NCBI RefSeq assembly: GCF_003416895.1 | Contig: NZ_QVIO01000001.1 | Location: 992,001 to 1,056,000, forward strand | DNA: 64,000 bases | Direction: 5' to 3' | Source: Duganella sp. BJB476 | GTDB taxonomy: Bacteria > Pseudomonadota > Gammaproteobacteria > Burkholderiales > Burkholderiaceae_D | Part shown: piece by piece, positions 36,901-49,695 of the stretch | Numbering within the stretch: position 1 is the first letter of the stretch | Layout of the letters: every line of letters begins with the position of its first letter | Program-made: the position numbers and the translations under genes | The notes under the pieces: generated by a model | The model's database searches: none | Seen by the model: the letters and a program-made list of their open reading frames with translations, nothing else | Told to the model about the DNA's origin: nothing

Positions 36901-37509
36901 CCTGGCGGCGCTGGACGAGCTGGCGACGGCCTCCGAACGCAAGAACTTCCTCGACGCGCAGAACGCCGACTTGAATGAGGCGATCAACACGCTGGAAGAC
37001 GCGATCGCGCGCATCGACAAAGAGACCCGCGATCTGCTGCAGGACACCTTCGACCGCGTCAACGGCCACTTCTCCGAACTGTTCCCGATCCTGTTCGGCG
37101 GCGGCCAGGCGAAGCTGATCATGACCGGCGATGAAATTCTCGACTCCGGCGTGCAGGTCATGGCCCAGCCGCCGGGGAAAAAGAACGCCACCATCCACCT
37201 GCTGTCTGGCGGTGAAAAAGCGCTGACTGCAACGGCGCTGGTGTTCTCGATGTTCCGACTTAACCCGGCGCCGTTCTGCCTGCTCGACGAGGTCGATGCA
37301 CCGCTGGACGACGCCAATACCGAACGATTCTGCCGGATGGTCAAACGCATGTCTGACCACACCCAATTCCTCTTCATCTCGCACAACAAGATTGCGATGG
37401 AGATGGCCAATCAACTGATCGGTGTGACGATGCAAGAGCAGGGCGTATCGCGCATCGTGGCGGTGGATATGGAATCCGCCGCAAACTTCGCTTCCGAGGC
37501 ACAAGCAGC

Positions 37510-37513
<4 letters not shown>
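33986..37513 (+). CDS. smc: Chromosome segregation protein SMC
   Basis: An 1175-residue SMC. Residues 31-38 are the P-loop GPNGCGKS; the C-terminal ATPase lobe has signature LLSGGEKALTATAL and Walker B FCLLDEVDAPLD. Between them lie long Gln/Glu-rich coiled coils and a hinge around residues 510-660. With ScpA/ScpB (not in view) it forms a condensin that compacts and resolves sister chromosomes. The start is GTG 33986; the conserved MRLSSIKLSGFKSF supports it. The stop overlaps zipA by four bases, a gene order known in Burkholderiales. Confidence 0.98.
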
Positions 37514-41000
<3,487 letters not shown>

Positions 41001-41016
41001 AACAAAGCAGATGATC

Positions 41017-41916
41017 ATGTCCAAAATCAGAAAAGCCGTATTCCCTGTGGCCGGCCTTGGCAGCCGGTTCCTTCCCGCGACCAAGGCGCAGCCGAAGGAA
41101 ATGCTGCCCATCGTCGACAAGCCGCTGATCCAGTACGCCGTGGAAGAGGCGGTCGCCGCCGGCATCACGGAAATGGTGTTCATCACCGGCCGTAACAAGC
41201 GCGCCATCGAAGACCACTTCGACAAGGCCTACGAACTGGAAGCGGAACTGGAAGCGGCCGACAAGAAGTCCTTGCTGGAACTGGTGCAGAACGTTATTCC
41301 GAAGCACGTCAACTGCATCTACATCCGCCAGTCCGAGCCGCTGGGCCTGGGCCATGCGGTGCTGTGCGCGCGTCCTGTGATCGGCGACGAGCCGTTCGCC
41401 GTGCTGCTGGCGGACGACTTCATGGACACCGCCGACGGCATCAAGCCGGTGCTGGCACAGATGACCGAGCTGCATGCCTATGAGCGCTGCAGCATCCTGG
41501 CGGTGCAGGAAGTGGCGCGCGAAGCCACGCGACAGTACGGCATCGTCAGCGCCTCGGCCTACCAGCCGAAGCTGGAAGTGGTGCACGGCATCGTCGAGAA
41601 GCCGTCGCCGGATGTGGCGCCGTCCACGCTGGCGGTGGTGGGCCGCTACGTGCTGTCGGGCCGGATTTTCCAGTACCTGGAAAACCTCGGCACCGGCACC
41701 GGCGGCGAAATTCAGCTGACCGACGGCATCGCCGCGCTGCTGAAGGATGAACGCGTGCTGGCCTACCGCTACGACGGCCAGCGCTACGATTGCGGCTCCA
41801 AGCTGGGCTACCTGAAGGCGATGACGGCGATGGGCCTCAAGCACCCGGAAACCGGCGCCGAGTACTGCCAGTTCCTGCGCGATATGCAGTGCGAAATCAA
41901 CGGGGGCAGCAAATGA
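41017..41916 (+). CDS. galU: UTP-glucose-1-phosphate uridylyltransferase
   Basis: A 299-residue nucleotidyltransferase with the signature [32 protein letters not shown]. It makes UDP-glucose from UTP and glucose-1-phosphate for capsule, LPS and trehalose routes. Other family residues ([15 protein letters not shown]) are present and length is normal. ATG 41017 gives the common [10 protein letters not shown] start; ATG 41011 is an alternative. It follows ligA and overlaps def by four bases. Confidence 0.96.
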   Translation: MSKIRKAVFPVAGLGSRFLPATKAQPKEMLPIVDKPLIQYAVEEAVAAGITEMVFITGRNKRAIEDHFDKAYELEAELEAADKKSLLELVQNVIPKHVNCIYIRQSEPLGLGHAVLCARPVIGDEPFAVLLADDFMDTADGIKPVLAQMTELHAYERCSILAVQEVAREATRQYGIVSASAYQPKLEVVHGIVEKPSPDVAPSTLAVVGRYVLSGRIFQYLENLGTGTGGEIQLTDGIAALLKDERVLAYRYDGQRYDCGSKLGYLKAMTAMGLKHPETGAEYCQFLRDMQCEINGGSK

Positions 41917-42449
41917 TGGTGCGCGAAATCCTGAAGATGGGTGATCCGCGCCTGCTGCGCGTGGCCGAGCCGGTGACCGAGTTCGATACACCGGCCATGC
42001 GCGAGCTGATCGCCGATATGTTCGACACCATGCACGCCGCCAACGGCGCGGGCCTGGCGGCGCCGCAGATCGGCGTCAACCTGCAGCTGGTGATCTTCGG
42101 CTTCAAACAGAACGCGCGCTATCCCGATGCGCCGCAAGTGCCGGAAACGGTATTAATCAATCCCACCCTCACGCCGCTGTCGGACGAGATGGAAGAGGGC
42201 TTCGAAGGCTGCCTGTCGGTGCCTGGCCTGCGCGGCAGCGTGCCGCGCTTCACCAGCCTGCGCTACGAAGGCGTGGACCAGTTCCGGCAGCCCATCCTGC
42301 GCGACGTCGACGGCTTCCACGCGCGCGTGGTGCAGCATGAAGTGGACCACCTGCTCGGCGTGTTGTACCCGATGCGCATCACCGACTTCTCCCGGTTCGG
42401 CTTCACCGAGGTGATGTTCCCCGACCTCGATCCCAACGACGACGATTGA
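41913..42449 (+). CDS. def: Peptide deformylase
   Basis: A 178-residue metal peptidase that removes formyl groups from new proteins. All three motifs are intact: [16 protein letters not shown] with Cys100 as metal ligand, and QHEVDHLLG with His142, catalytic Glu143 and His146. It overlaps galU (ATGA). Genomes of this group usually carry a second def near fmt, so this may be a paralogue. It precedes a potassium channel gene by eight bases. Confidence 0.96.
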   Translation: MMVREILKMGDPRLLRVAEPVTEFDTPAMRELIADMFDTMHAANGAGLAAPQIGVNLQLVIFGFKQNARYPDAPQVPETVLINPTLTPLSDEMEEGFEGCLSVPGLRGSVPRFTSLRYEGVDQFRQPILRDVDGFHARVVQHEVDHLLGVLYPMRITDFSRFGFTEVMFPDLDPNDDD

Positions 42450-42457
42450 GGCAGGCG

Positions 42458-43423
42458 ATGAGTGAAGGTCCGGTGCGCAAGCCTGCGCAAAAGGTCATCC
42501 GTCCACGGGTCGGCAATGAGCGCGGCGTGTTCCGGATGGGGACGTCGCAGATCAAGCGGGTAGGCCTGGGGCGCTGGTACTGGGGCGACATCTACCACTG
42601 GATGCTGACCCTGAGCTGGCCGCGCTTCTTCCTGCTGGTTGGCGGCTTGTACATGGTCACCAACGTGGGGTTCGCGCTGGCGTTCTTCCTGGTGCCAGGC
42701 TCGGTGTCCAACGCGCGGCCCGGCTCCTTCCTCGACACCTTCTTCTTCTCGATCGAAACGCTGGCCACCGTCGGTTATGGCTATATGAACCCCGGTTCGA
42801 CCTATGGCCACGTGGTCGCCTCGACCGAGATCCTGCTCGGCATGGTGGAGGTGGCGACGGTGACGGGCCTGTTGTTCGCGCGCTTCTCGCGTCCGACCTC
42901 GCGCATCATGTTTTCCGACGTCGCCGTGATCACGCCATTCAACGGCGTGCCGACGCTGATGCTGAGGACCGGTAACGAACGCGGCAACCTGATACTGGAA
43001 GCCTCGGTGCGCGCCACGCTGATCCGCCGCGAGATGACGCTGGAAGGGCAGATCTTCACGCGCTTCTATGATCTGCAGCTGGAACGCGAGCGGTCCGGCG
43101 TGTTCGCGCTGACATGGACCATCCTGCACAAGATCGACGAATCCAGTCCGTTCTGGGGCAAGTCGCAGGAAGATCTGCAGAAGGAGGGCGCCACGCTGTC
43201 GGTGGCCGTCTCCGGCACCGACGACACGCTCAACGATTTCGTCCACGCGCGCCAGACCTACGCGGCGGAGCACATCTTCTTCAACCACCACTTTGCCGAC
43301 ATCATGTCGGACAAGCAGGACGGCAATGTGCGGATACTGGACTACAGCAAATTCCACGACATCTACCCGGATGGCACGACCGGAGGCAGCATGCCTGGCG
43401 CGGCGCTGGCGCATCCCGGCTAA
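42458..43423 (+). CDS. Inward-rectifier potassium channel (KirBac type)
   Basis: A 321-residue KirBac-like channel. It has an N-terminal interfacial helix (GRWYWGDIYHWML), a first membrane helix (about 49-70), a pore loop with filter ETLATVGYGYMNPGSTYGH, a second membrane helix ending near LLFARFSRP, and a C-terminal Ig-like cytoplasmic domain (about 145-300) with a terminal Gly-rich tail. These channels pass K+ and respond to lipids and cytoplasmic signals. ATG 42458 follows GAGGCAGG. It is the last gene of the block that starts with smc. Confidence 0.93.
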   Translation: MSEGPVRKPAQKVIRPRVGNERGVFRMGTSQIKRVGLGRWYWGDIYHWMLTLSWPRFFLLVGGLYMVTNVGFALAFFLVPGSVSNARPGSFLDTFFFSIETLATVGYGYMNPGSTYGHVVASTEILLGMVEVATVTGLLFARFSRPTSRIMFSDVAVITPFNGVPTLMLRTGNERGNLILEASVRATLIRREMTLEGQIFTRFYDLQLERERSGVFALTWTILHKIDESSPFWGKSQEDLQKEGATLSVAVSGTDDTLNDFVHARQTYAAEHIFFNHHFADIMSDKQDGNVRILDYSKFHDIYPDGTTGGSMPGAALAHPG

Positions 43424-43435
43424 GTATGGCGGGCG

Positions 43436-43858
43436 CTATTCGGCGCCCAGCAGGTCGCGCGCATTCAGCAGCGCGTAGACGATATCGGGGTTTTTGTTGA
43501 AGCAGCGGCGCACGGCGGCCGGCACGTTTTCGCGGGTTTTGCGGCACAGGCCCGGCTGCTCCACCAGGCGTATCTGCAGGCCCATCACGGTGCGCACGCC
43601 GTTCGCGCTGGGCGTGATGGTCAGGCGGATGCCCAGCTGCTCCTGCATGCGCTGCTCGATGTGGCCCAGCTCCTCGAAGCTGGCGATGTTCTCGATACGC
43701 TCGATCAGCGCCTTCTCCTGCTCACGCGTCAGGCGCAGGATGCGGATATCCGTGGCGTCGGGCGCACCATCCCATTGTTCCAGCAGCTCGTCGCGGCCGC
43801 ACTCGCAGGCGCCGGGCGGGCATTCTTTTCGAATCGGGAAGGGCAGTGCTTCAGGCAT
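43436..43858 (-). CDS. Conserved hypothetical protein with N-terminal Cys motif
   Basis: A 140-residue cytoplasmic protein beginning MPEALPFPIRKECPPGACEC. The closely spaced cysteines (CPPGACEC) could bind a metal. The rest is mixed helix and strand (QEKALIERIENIASFEEL ... GLQIRLVEQPGLCRKTREN), ending in NPDIVYALLNARDLLGAE. I do not recognise a functional family. I chose ATG 43858; a second ATG at 43879 and a TTG at 43885 are in frame. It is divergent from the secreted protein gene. Confidence 0.7.
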   Translation of the reverse strand: MPEALPFPIRKECPPGACECGRDELLEQWDGAPDATDIRILRLTREQEKALIERIENIASFEELGHIEQRMQEQLGIRLTITPSANGVRTVMGLQIRLVEQPGLCRKTRENVPAAVRRCFNKNPDIVYALLNARDLLGAE

Positions 43859-43973
43859 GGTGAAACGACTCGACGGCATAGTCAAAGTTAAATTCTACTC
43901 CGAACCCCACATTGTGCGGCGCCTGATTATTAGCAGGCATATAATATTATCTTTTAATTCAAGCATACGCTCC

Positions 43974-45002
43974 ATGAAGAACAAGTACCCGACCCTGTCC
44001 TTACTGGCGGCGCTGTGGATGGCGTTGCCCGCCGCAGCAGGCCCTGAAACACTGGAGCGCTGCCCGCCGGCAGCCAAGCCGTGGTTGCCCGCCGGCGCCA
44101 GTCAGAACGTGTGTTCGCAGTTTTCGTCCAACGCCGGCGTCGGCGCGACCAACTACGGTGGCTCGTACAAAATGGCGGCGTTCAGCAAGGACGGCAAGCT
44201 GGCGGGACTTCGCAATCCCGACCTGGGCCGCGAAGATCCTGCGCCGAAGGACACCTACGACCCGGCGGCGTGGGAGCAGTCCGGCAGCACCGGGCCGGTT
44301 GGCGAATTATGGTGGGGCCGACGCGACAATATGCATTTGTTTGTCGGCCAGGAGTCGAAGGTACGGCTGACTGTGGAAGCCAGCCACGGGCCGATGCCGG
44401 GACCGGCGGAGCGACAGGCGCGCATGCTGGCGATCGTGGCCCAGGCCCAGGCTATGGCGGCCAACAAACCGATTCCGCAATCGGCCTACGACAATCTGCT
44501 GTTCATACACCGCAGCATGGAGTACCGCCAGATCGACGGCACCGATGCGACCTTCCGCGGCGGCCTTGGCGGCGACGGCTTTATCCCGCCCGGTAAAATA
44601 TCGGACGCCAAACTGAAACTCGACAATCTGCCGGCCTACAAGGGCGTGCTCAGTTTCGAGATGAAGGTGGACGGGGTTGCGCGTCGCTTCAGTTTTCCGG
44701 TGATGCTGGACCAGCCCACCGATCATCTGATCGCCGCCGCCGTCAACGGCGACAGCTACGTCAAATGCGAGAAACGGCCGAACCGCGGGAAGAATGAATC
44801 GTTGTCGTGCCCACTGAACAAGGAGAACTTCCCGGAGCGCTACGACGCCGAGGGAGCGTTTTTCGGCGACCACGCTACGCTGGCGGCGGTGAAAATCTAC
44901 ATGACGGTCAACTCGCCGGCGCGCAATCGTCACGAGGACATCGCCACCGCCGTGATCATCCTGCGCGCCGAGGCTTCACCGCCGGTTGCCGCCGGCCGCT
45001 GA
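43974..45002 (+). CDS. Secreted protein of unknown function
   Basis: A 342-residue protein with a signal peptide (about 1-22, LLAALWMALPAAA). The mature part begins with paired cysteines (LERCPPAAKPWLPAG, QNVCSQF). The C-terminal part (VKCEKRPNRGKNESLSC, PLNKENFPERYDAEG) looks like a beta-rich domain. I do not recognise the family. ATG 43974 starts the signal peptide; the long open frame upstream is the antisense of the neighbouring gene. A TATAAT at 43940-43945 lies 28 bases before the start, although no clear -35 box is seen. Confidence 0.65.
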   Translation: MKNKYPTLSLLAALWMALPAAAGPETLERCPPAAKPWLPAGASQNVCSQFSSNAGVGATNYGGSYKMAAFSKDGKLAGLRNPDLGREDPAPKDTYDPAAWEQSGSTGPVGELWWGRRDNMHLFVGQESKVRLTVEASHGPMPGPAERQARMLAIVAQAQAMAANKPIPQSAYDNLLFIHRSMEYRQIDGTDATFRGGLGGDGFIPPGKISDAKLKLDNLPAYKGVLSFEMKVDGVARRFSFPVMLDQPTDHLIAAAVNGDSYVKCEKRPNRGKNESLSCPLNKENFPERYDAEGAFFGDHATLAAVKIYMTVNSPARNRHEDIATAVIILRAEASPPVAAGR

Positions 45003-45036
45003 GTGTTGCAGGCGATGTTGTGCGCTAGCGCACGCT

Positions 45037-45264
45037 TTAGTCCATGCGTTTGAGGCGCTGGCCGACGATGCTCCACTTGCAGGCTTCGCCGTCGACGGTG
45101 CCGGTCAGTACCCAGCCGGTGCCGAGCTTTTCGACGCCGATTTCGCACTCCAGTTCCTTCGCCAGTTTTTCGGCCCAGCCGCGCGCTGCGCCCTGGCCTT
45201 TGAACAGTTCATTGCCTTCGTAGATAACGGTGGCGTCGAAAACCGAGGCGGCAAAAATGGTCAT
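45037..45264 (-). CDS. Small conserved hypothetical protein
   Basis: A 75-residue cytoplasmic protein starting MTIFAASVFDATVIYEG, with GQGAARGWAEKLAKELECEI in the middle. It has no membrane segment or signal. GGAAG precedes the ATG by seven bases. No family recognised. It is divergent from the S41 peptidase gene, with about 111 bases between them. Confidence 0.65.
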   Translation of the reverse strand: MTIFAASVFDATVIYEGNELFKGQGAARGWAEKLAKELECEIGVEKLGTGWVLTGTVDGEACKWSIVGQRLKRMD

Positions 45265-45375
45265 GATGGTCTTCCAAAAAAAGTAAGCCGTTATTGTGCC
45301 ACTAAATCGGGGCGATTGCGGAGGAGGTGCTTTTATGCCAACATCTCCGCCACTTGCGTAACCGAAAAGGATGCA

Positions 45376-47103
45376 ATGATACTCAAACCACTCGCCATGC
45401 TGGTGCTGGCAGCCCTGTTCACGCCGCTGGCGCTGGCGGCCGATGCGACAACGCCGCCGCTGGATGCTGGCACCCCGGCGATCTACCAATACATGCGCGC
45501 CCAACGCAGCGAAGCGCAGAGATTGAGCGAGCCCGCGTCGGCGACGCCGGATGACCTGAAGCGCGCGGTGCCGAAGTATCAGAAGCTGCTGGACTATCTG
45601 GCGACACCTCAGGTCTCCGAGCACGCCAACGGCTATAAACCTTTGTATGCGGAGAATATCAACCTGCTGCTGCCGCTGGCCGGCGTGTACGCGCGACTGG
45701 GCATGAAAGAACAGGCATTGGCGGCGCTGGAACGCGTACAGGGCATGCTGTGGATGCCGGCTTTTTCAGCCATGCTGGCCGGCCCCGAGTTCAACAGCCT
45801 GCGCGATGAACCGCGCTTCAAGGCGGTGCAGCAGACGATGGCCTTGCCGGACCGTCTGTACAAAGTACCCGCCATCGCCACGCCGTACAAGGCGGTGCTG
45901 ACGGTGGAGGAGAAGGTCGCCGGCCTGTCGCTGTTCTGGGCCGAGGCACGTGAGAGTTTCGTCCACTTCGATCACGTGCCCGGCCTGGCGTGGGACCAGG
46001 TCTACATGGACTATCTGACCAAGGTGATCGCGGCGCCGACCACGCGCGACTACTATCGGATCATGATGCAGCTGGCGCCCTTGCTGCAGGACGGCCACAC
46101 CAACATCTATCCGCCGGAAGAGCTAAGCGACGAGTTGTATGCGCGTCCGCCGCTGCGCACCGTGCTGGTGGAGGACAAGGTGCTGGTCGAGCGAGTCGGC
46201 AATCCCGCATTGCAGGCGCGCCTGCACGTCGGCGACGAGATTGTCGCCGTCGACGACGAGCCGGTGCTGGAATATGGCCACCGGCGGATCGAGCCGTTCG
46301 TCAGCGCATCCACGCCACAGGACCGGGCGATGCGCACCTATTCCTATCAACTGCTGATGGGCGACGCTGGCAAACCGCTGACATTGCGCGTGCGCGGCGC
46401 GGACGGTACGGAGCGCGATGAGGTGGTGGAGCGCTCCGGCAGCTATCAGGCGCCGCAGCAGTTTGTCTTCAAGACGCTGCCGGGCGATATCGCCTATATC
46501 TCCATCGACCATTTCGAGAACGACGAAAGCGTCAGGGCGTTCGAGAAGGCGGTCCCGGACATCCTGAAGGCCAAAGGGTTGGTGATCGACGTACGGCGCA
46601 ACGGCGGCGGCTCCAGCGGATTCGGCTTGCGGATACTGTCCTGGTTGAGCCGGCAGCCGATTGGCAGCGCCGCTTCCTACCGCCGCGATGGCAACGCCGT
46701 GATGCGCGCGCAAGTCAGCCCCGCCATCTTCTGGACGCCGACGGACTTCGCCGGTGACACCTACAAGGCACAGCACAAGGAGGTCTTCAACGGTCCGGTG
46801 GCTGTGCTGACCAGCGCGCAGACCTTCTCCGCCGCGGAAGATTTTGCTGTCGCCTTCAGGCTGATGAAGCGCGGGATCATCGTCGGCGAGGCCACCGGTG
46901 GCAGCACCGGCCAGCCCCTGTTCATCCAACTGCCGGGCGGCGGCTCGGCGCGCATCTGCGTCAAGCGCGACGTCTACCCGGACGGCAGCGCCTTTGTCGG
47001 CAAGGGCGTCATGCCTGATGTCGAAGTACGCCGCACCGTAACGTCGCTGCGCGCAGGCGCCGACCCGGTGCTCGACCGCGCCGTCGCCGAACTGCGCAAG
47101 TAA
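45376..47103 (+). CDS. Secreted S41-family peptidase
   Basis: A 575-residue protein with a signal peptide ending LALAA, an N-terminal helical part of about 170 residues, a PDZ-like region (ARLHVGDEIVAVDDEPVLEYG) and a C-terminal S41 domain (GLVIDVRRNGGGSSGFG; VAVLTSAQTFSAAEDFAV with the catalytic Ser; GEATGGSTGQPLFIQLPGG). The GEATGGSTG pattern without the CtpA-type Lys marks the S41B/tricorn-like branch. It would act in the periplasm; the substrate is unknown. ATG 45376 follows AAAGGA. A GC hairpin follows the stop. Confidence 0.88.
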   Translation: MILKPLAMLVLAALFTPLALAADATTPPLDAGTPAIYQYMRAQRSEAQRLSEPASATPDDLKRAVPKYQKLLDYLATPQVSEHANGYKPLYAENINLLLPLAGVYARLGMKEQALAALERVQGMLWMPAFSAMLAGPEFNSLRDEPRFKAVQQTMALPDRLYKVPAIATPYKAVLTVEEKVAGLSLFWAEARESFVHFDHVPGLAWDQVYMDYLTKVIAAPTTRDYYRIMMQLAPLLQDGHTNIYPPEELSDELYARPPLRTVLVEDKVLVERVGNPALQARLHVGDEIVAVDDEPVLEYGHRRIEPFVSASTPQDRAMRTYSYQLLMGDAGKPLTLRVRGADGTERDEVVERSGSYQAPQQFVFKTLPGDIAYISIDHFENDESVRAFEKAVPDILKAKGLVIDVRRNGGGSSGFGLRILSWLSRQPIGSAASYRRDGNAVMRAQVSPAIFWTPTDFAGDTYKAQHKEVFNGPVAVLTSAQTFSAAEDFAVAFRLMKRGIIVGEATGGSTGQPLFIQLPGGGSARICVKRDVYPDGSAFVGKGVMPDVEVRRTVTSLRAGADPVLDRAVAELRK

Positions 47104-47114
47104 TACTCCCTCCC

Positions 47115-47135
47115 GCGCCGCCCTACAGGCGGCGC
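47115..47135 (+). terminator. GC hairpin after the S41 gene
   Basis: GCGCCGCC and GGCGGCGC form an 8-bp stem with a 5-base loop, 12 bases after the stop. The downstream bases are pyrimidine-rich (ATCCTCCTGTCCCTCCC) but not a T-tract, so termination is plausible only. Confidence 0.5.
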
Positions 47136-47159
47136 ATCCTCCTGTCCCTCCCATACCAC

Positions 47160-47175
47160 TACGTCATTCGACGTA
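47160..47175. promoter_or_regulatory. Palindrome upstream of the porin-urt genes
   Basis: TACGTC and GACGTA flank ATTC, a perfect 6-bp dyad 57 bases before the porin start. It has the size of a dimer operator for a LuxR/NarL-type regulator and is the only clear dyad in the 129-base gap after the hairpin. A link to the LuxR-type regulator encoded near 56 kb is conjecture. Confidence 0.45.
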
Positions 47176-47232
47176 TTCCTCACGGCTTGTCTGCTGGCTA
47201 ATCTTGCAGCATCCAAAACCGAAAAGGGGAAC

Positions 47233-48348
47233 ATGATGGGTTTGAAACGGGGAATGCTGCTGGCCGCAGCAGCTGCAGTAGTAGGCAATGCGCAGGCCGG
47301 CGCCACGGTCAACTTTGGCGAAGACAAGTCGGTCAGCGTCGGCTTCGGCATGCGCGAGAGCTACACCAGCGCCAAGGACGGGGCGCCCAATGGCACCGAC
47401 CGCTCCAGCGACTTCAACCTGGATTCGGCGCGCTTGTTCCTGGGCGCGTCGCTCAACAAGAACATCAAGGGCATGCTGAACACCGAATGGGACGGCGACA
47501 AGATCCGCATCCTGGACGCGGCCGGCCAGTTCGCCATTTCACCCGAGTTGAACATCTGGGCCGGCCGTCTGCTATCGCCTAGCGACCGCGCCAACATGGC
47601 CGGGCCGTACTACTCGCTGGGCGGCGGCTACTGGGCCGGCGTGGCTTCGCGCTACGGCTACAACGGCGGCATCTTCCGTGGCCGCGATGATGGCGTGGTG
47701 GTCTGGGGCGATGTCGCCGAAGGCAAGCTGGGTTACTCGTTCGGCGTGTTCGAAGGCCATACTTTTGGCATCGGCTCGATGACGCAATCGCAGGCCAAGG
47801 CGGCGGGCGTCAAGGCCGACGACTCGCTGATGTACGCGGGCCGCTTGCAGTACGACTTCTGGGATGCGGAACCGGGCTACTACGGCACCGGCAATTACCT
47901 CGGCGGCGCCGACATCCTGTCCATCGGCGTGGCGGGACGCTACCAGAAGGACGGCATTCTCACCATCGCCAAGAGCGGCAAGTACAGCTCCTACAACGTC
48001 GACTTCCTGATGGAGAAACGGGTCAAGGGCTCCGGCGCCTTCGCGCTGGAAGCTGCCTGGTACGACTACAACACGGACGACATCATCAAGTCCGAACAGG
48101 GCAAGGCCTATTCGGCCGGCGCTTCCTGGATCTTCGAAGAGAAGGCCGGCTGGGGCAAGTTCCAACCCTTCGTGCGCTGGCAGAAGTTCGCCGCCGATAC
48201 CGACATCGACACCAAACAGTATGACGCAGGCGTGAACTACATCATCGACGGCTACAACGCGCAGGTTAGCGCCGTGTACTCGAAGACCAAGGTCACCAAG
48301 GCCGCCGATACGGACAAGTTCTCGGTCACCTTGCAGCTGCAATTCTAA
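47233..48348 (+). CDS. Outer membrane porin, FmdC-like
   Basis: A 371-residue protein with a signal peptide ending AQAG and amphipathic beta strands throughout, ending in a typical porin terminus FSVTLQLQF. Strand patterns such as SVSVGFGMRES, KLGYSFGVFEG and SSYNVDFLMEK fit a 16-strand anion or small-solute porin (phosphate-selective OprO/P-like family). Placed directly before urtA, it recalls FmdC of the Methylophilus formamide/urea system, so it may carry urea or short amides across the outer membrane. The gap to urtA is only 22 bases. Confidence 0.85.
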   Translation: MMGLKRGMLLAAAAAVVGNAQAGATVNFGEDKSVSVGFGMRESYTSAKDGAPNGTDRSSDFNLDSARLFLGASLNKNIKGMLNTEWDGDKIRILDAAGQFAISPELNIWAGRLLSPSDRANMAGPYYSLGGGYWAGVASRYGYNGGIFRGRDDGVVVWGDVAEGKLGYSFGVFEGHTFGIGSMTQSQAKAAGVKADDSLMYAGRLQYDFWDAEPGYYGTGNYLGGADILSIGVAGRYQKDGILTIAKSGKYSSYNVDFLMEKRVKGSGAFALEAAWYDYNTDDIIKSEQGKAYSAGASWIFEEKAGWGKFQPFVRWQKFAADTDIDTKQYDAGVNYIIDGYNAQVSAVYSKTKVTKAADTDKFSVTLQLQF

Positions 48349-48370
48349 TTCCACCACACGGAGCTATCTC

Positions 48371-49627
48371 ATGCAAAATCGTCGCAACTTCATCGCATCC
48401 CTGAGCCGTATCGCCGCCGCCACCGCCATGCTGGCCGCCGGCGCGCAAGCTTACGCCGCCGACACCATCAAGGTCGGCATCCTGCATTCGCTGTCGGGCA
48501 CGATGGCGATTTCCGAAACGTCGCTGAAAGATGTGGCGTTGATGACCATCGACGAAATCAACGCCAAGGGCGGCGTGTTGGGCAAGAAGCTGGAGGCGGT
48601 GGTGGTCGATCCGGCCTCCAACTGGCCGCTGTTCGCCGAGAAGGCGCGCGGGCTGATCGCGCAGGACAAGGTGTCCGTGGTGTTCGGCTGCTGGACGTCG
48701 GTGTCGCGCAAGTCGGTGCTGCCGGTGTTCAAAGAGCTGAATAGCCTGCTGTTCTACCCGGTGCAGTACGAGGGTGAGGAGCTGGAGAAGAATGTCTTCT
48801 ACACCGGCGCCGCACCCAACCAGCAGGCGATACCTGCGGTGGAATACCTGATGAGCAAGGAGGGCGGTGGCGCCAAGCGCTTCGTGCTGCTGGGGACCGA
48901 CTACGTTTATCCACGCACCACCAACAAGATCCTGCGCGCCTACCTGAAGAGCAAGGGCGTGAAGGATAGCGATATCGACGAGGTGTACACCCCGTTCGGG
49001 CACTCGGACTACCAGACCATCGTCGCCAACATCAAGAAGTTCTCGGCGGGCGGCAAGACGGCGGTGATCTCCACCATCAACGGCGATTCCAATGTGCCGT
49101 TCTACAAAGAGCTGGGCAACGCGGGCTTGAAGGCGACCGATGTGCCGGTGGTGGCGTTCTCGGTGGGCGAGGAGGAGCTGCGCGGCGTGGATACCAAGCC
49201 GCTGCTGGGCCACCTGGCGGCGTGGAACTACTTCGAGTCGGTGAAGAATCCGGTGAATACGGAGTTCATCAAGAAGTGGAAGGCTTATGCCATCGCCAAG
49301 AAGCTGCCGAACGCGAATACCGTCGTGACCAACGATCCGATGGAAGCGACCTACGTGGGCATCCATATGTGGGCGCAGGCGGTGGAGAAGGCCAAGTCGA
49401 CCGACACCGACAAGGTGATCGCGGCGATGGCGGGGCAGAGCTTCAAGGCGCCGTCGGGCTTTACGTTGACGATGGATCCGACCAATCACCATTTGCATAA
49501 GCCGGTGTTCATTGGCGAGATCCGGCCGGACGGCCAGTTCAGTGTGGTGTGGAAGACGCCAGGTCCGGTGCGCGCGAATCCGTGGAGCCCGTACATTCCC
49601 GGTAACGAGGGTAAGCAGAAGCTGTAA
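48371..49627 (+). CDS. urtA: Urea ABC transporter substrate-binding protein
   Basis: A 418-residue periplasmic protein of the Leu/amide-binding family. The N-terminus has a twin-Arg-like signal (MQNRRNFIASLSRIAA ... AQAYAA). The mature start DTIKVGILHSLSGTMAISE and the later CWTSVSRKSVLPVFKELN and YPVQYEGEE are hallmark UrtA/FmdD segments. It binds urea or short-chain amides and delivers them to UrtBC. First of five urt genes in order A-B-C-D-E. Confidence 0.96.
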   Translation: MQNRRNFIASLSRIAAATAMLAAGAQAYAADTIKVGILHSLSGTMAISETSLKDVALMTIDEINAKGGVLGKKLEAVVVDPASNWPLFAEKARGLIAQDKVSVVFGCWTSVSRKSVLPVFKELNSLLFYPVQYEGEELEKNVFYTGAAPNQQAIPAVEYLMSKEGGGAKRFVLLGTDYVYPRTTNKILRAYLKSKGVKDSDIDEVYTPFGHSDYQTIVANIKKFSAGGKTAVISTINGDSNVPFYKELGNAGLKATDVPVVAFSVGEEELRGVDTKPLLGHLAAWNYFESVKNPVNTEFIKKWKAYAIAKKLPNANTVVTNDPMEATYVGIHMWAQAVEKAKSTDTDKVIAAMAGQSFKAPSGFTLTMDPTNHHLHKPVFIGEIRPDGQFSVVWKTPGPVRANPWSPYIPGNEGKQKL

Positions 49628-49695
49628 GCCGTGCCGTGGGGCTCCGGTCGGTGCGACGGAGCCCGCAGCAAACCAGTACCACTGAGGACACCACC

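Noticed and set aside
34559-37504. A minus-strand open frame of 981 codons opposite smc
   Set aside because: Leu/Gln/Arg-rich mirror of the SMC coiled coil; no start context and no domain.
43494-43973. An N-terminal extension of 160 codons for the secreted protein gene at 43974
   Set aside because: It would run antisense through the neighbouring gene and remove the obvious signal peptide from the N-terminus.
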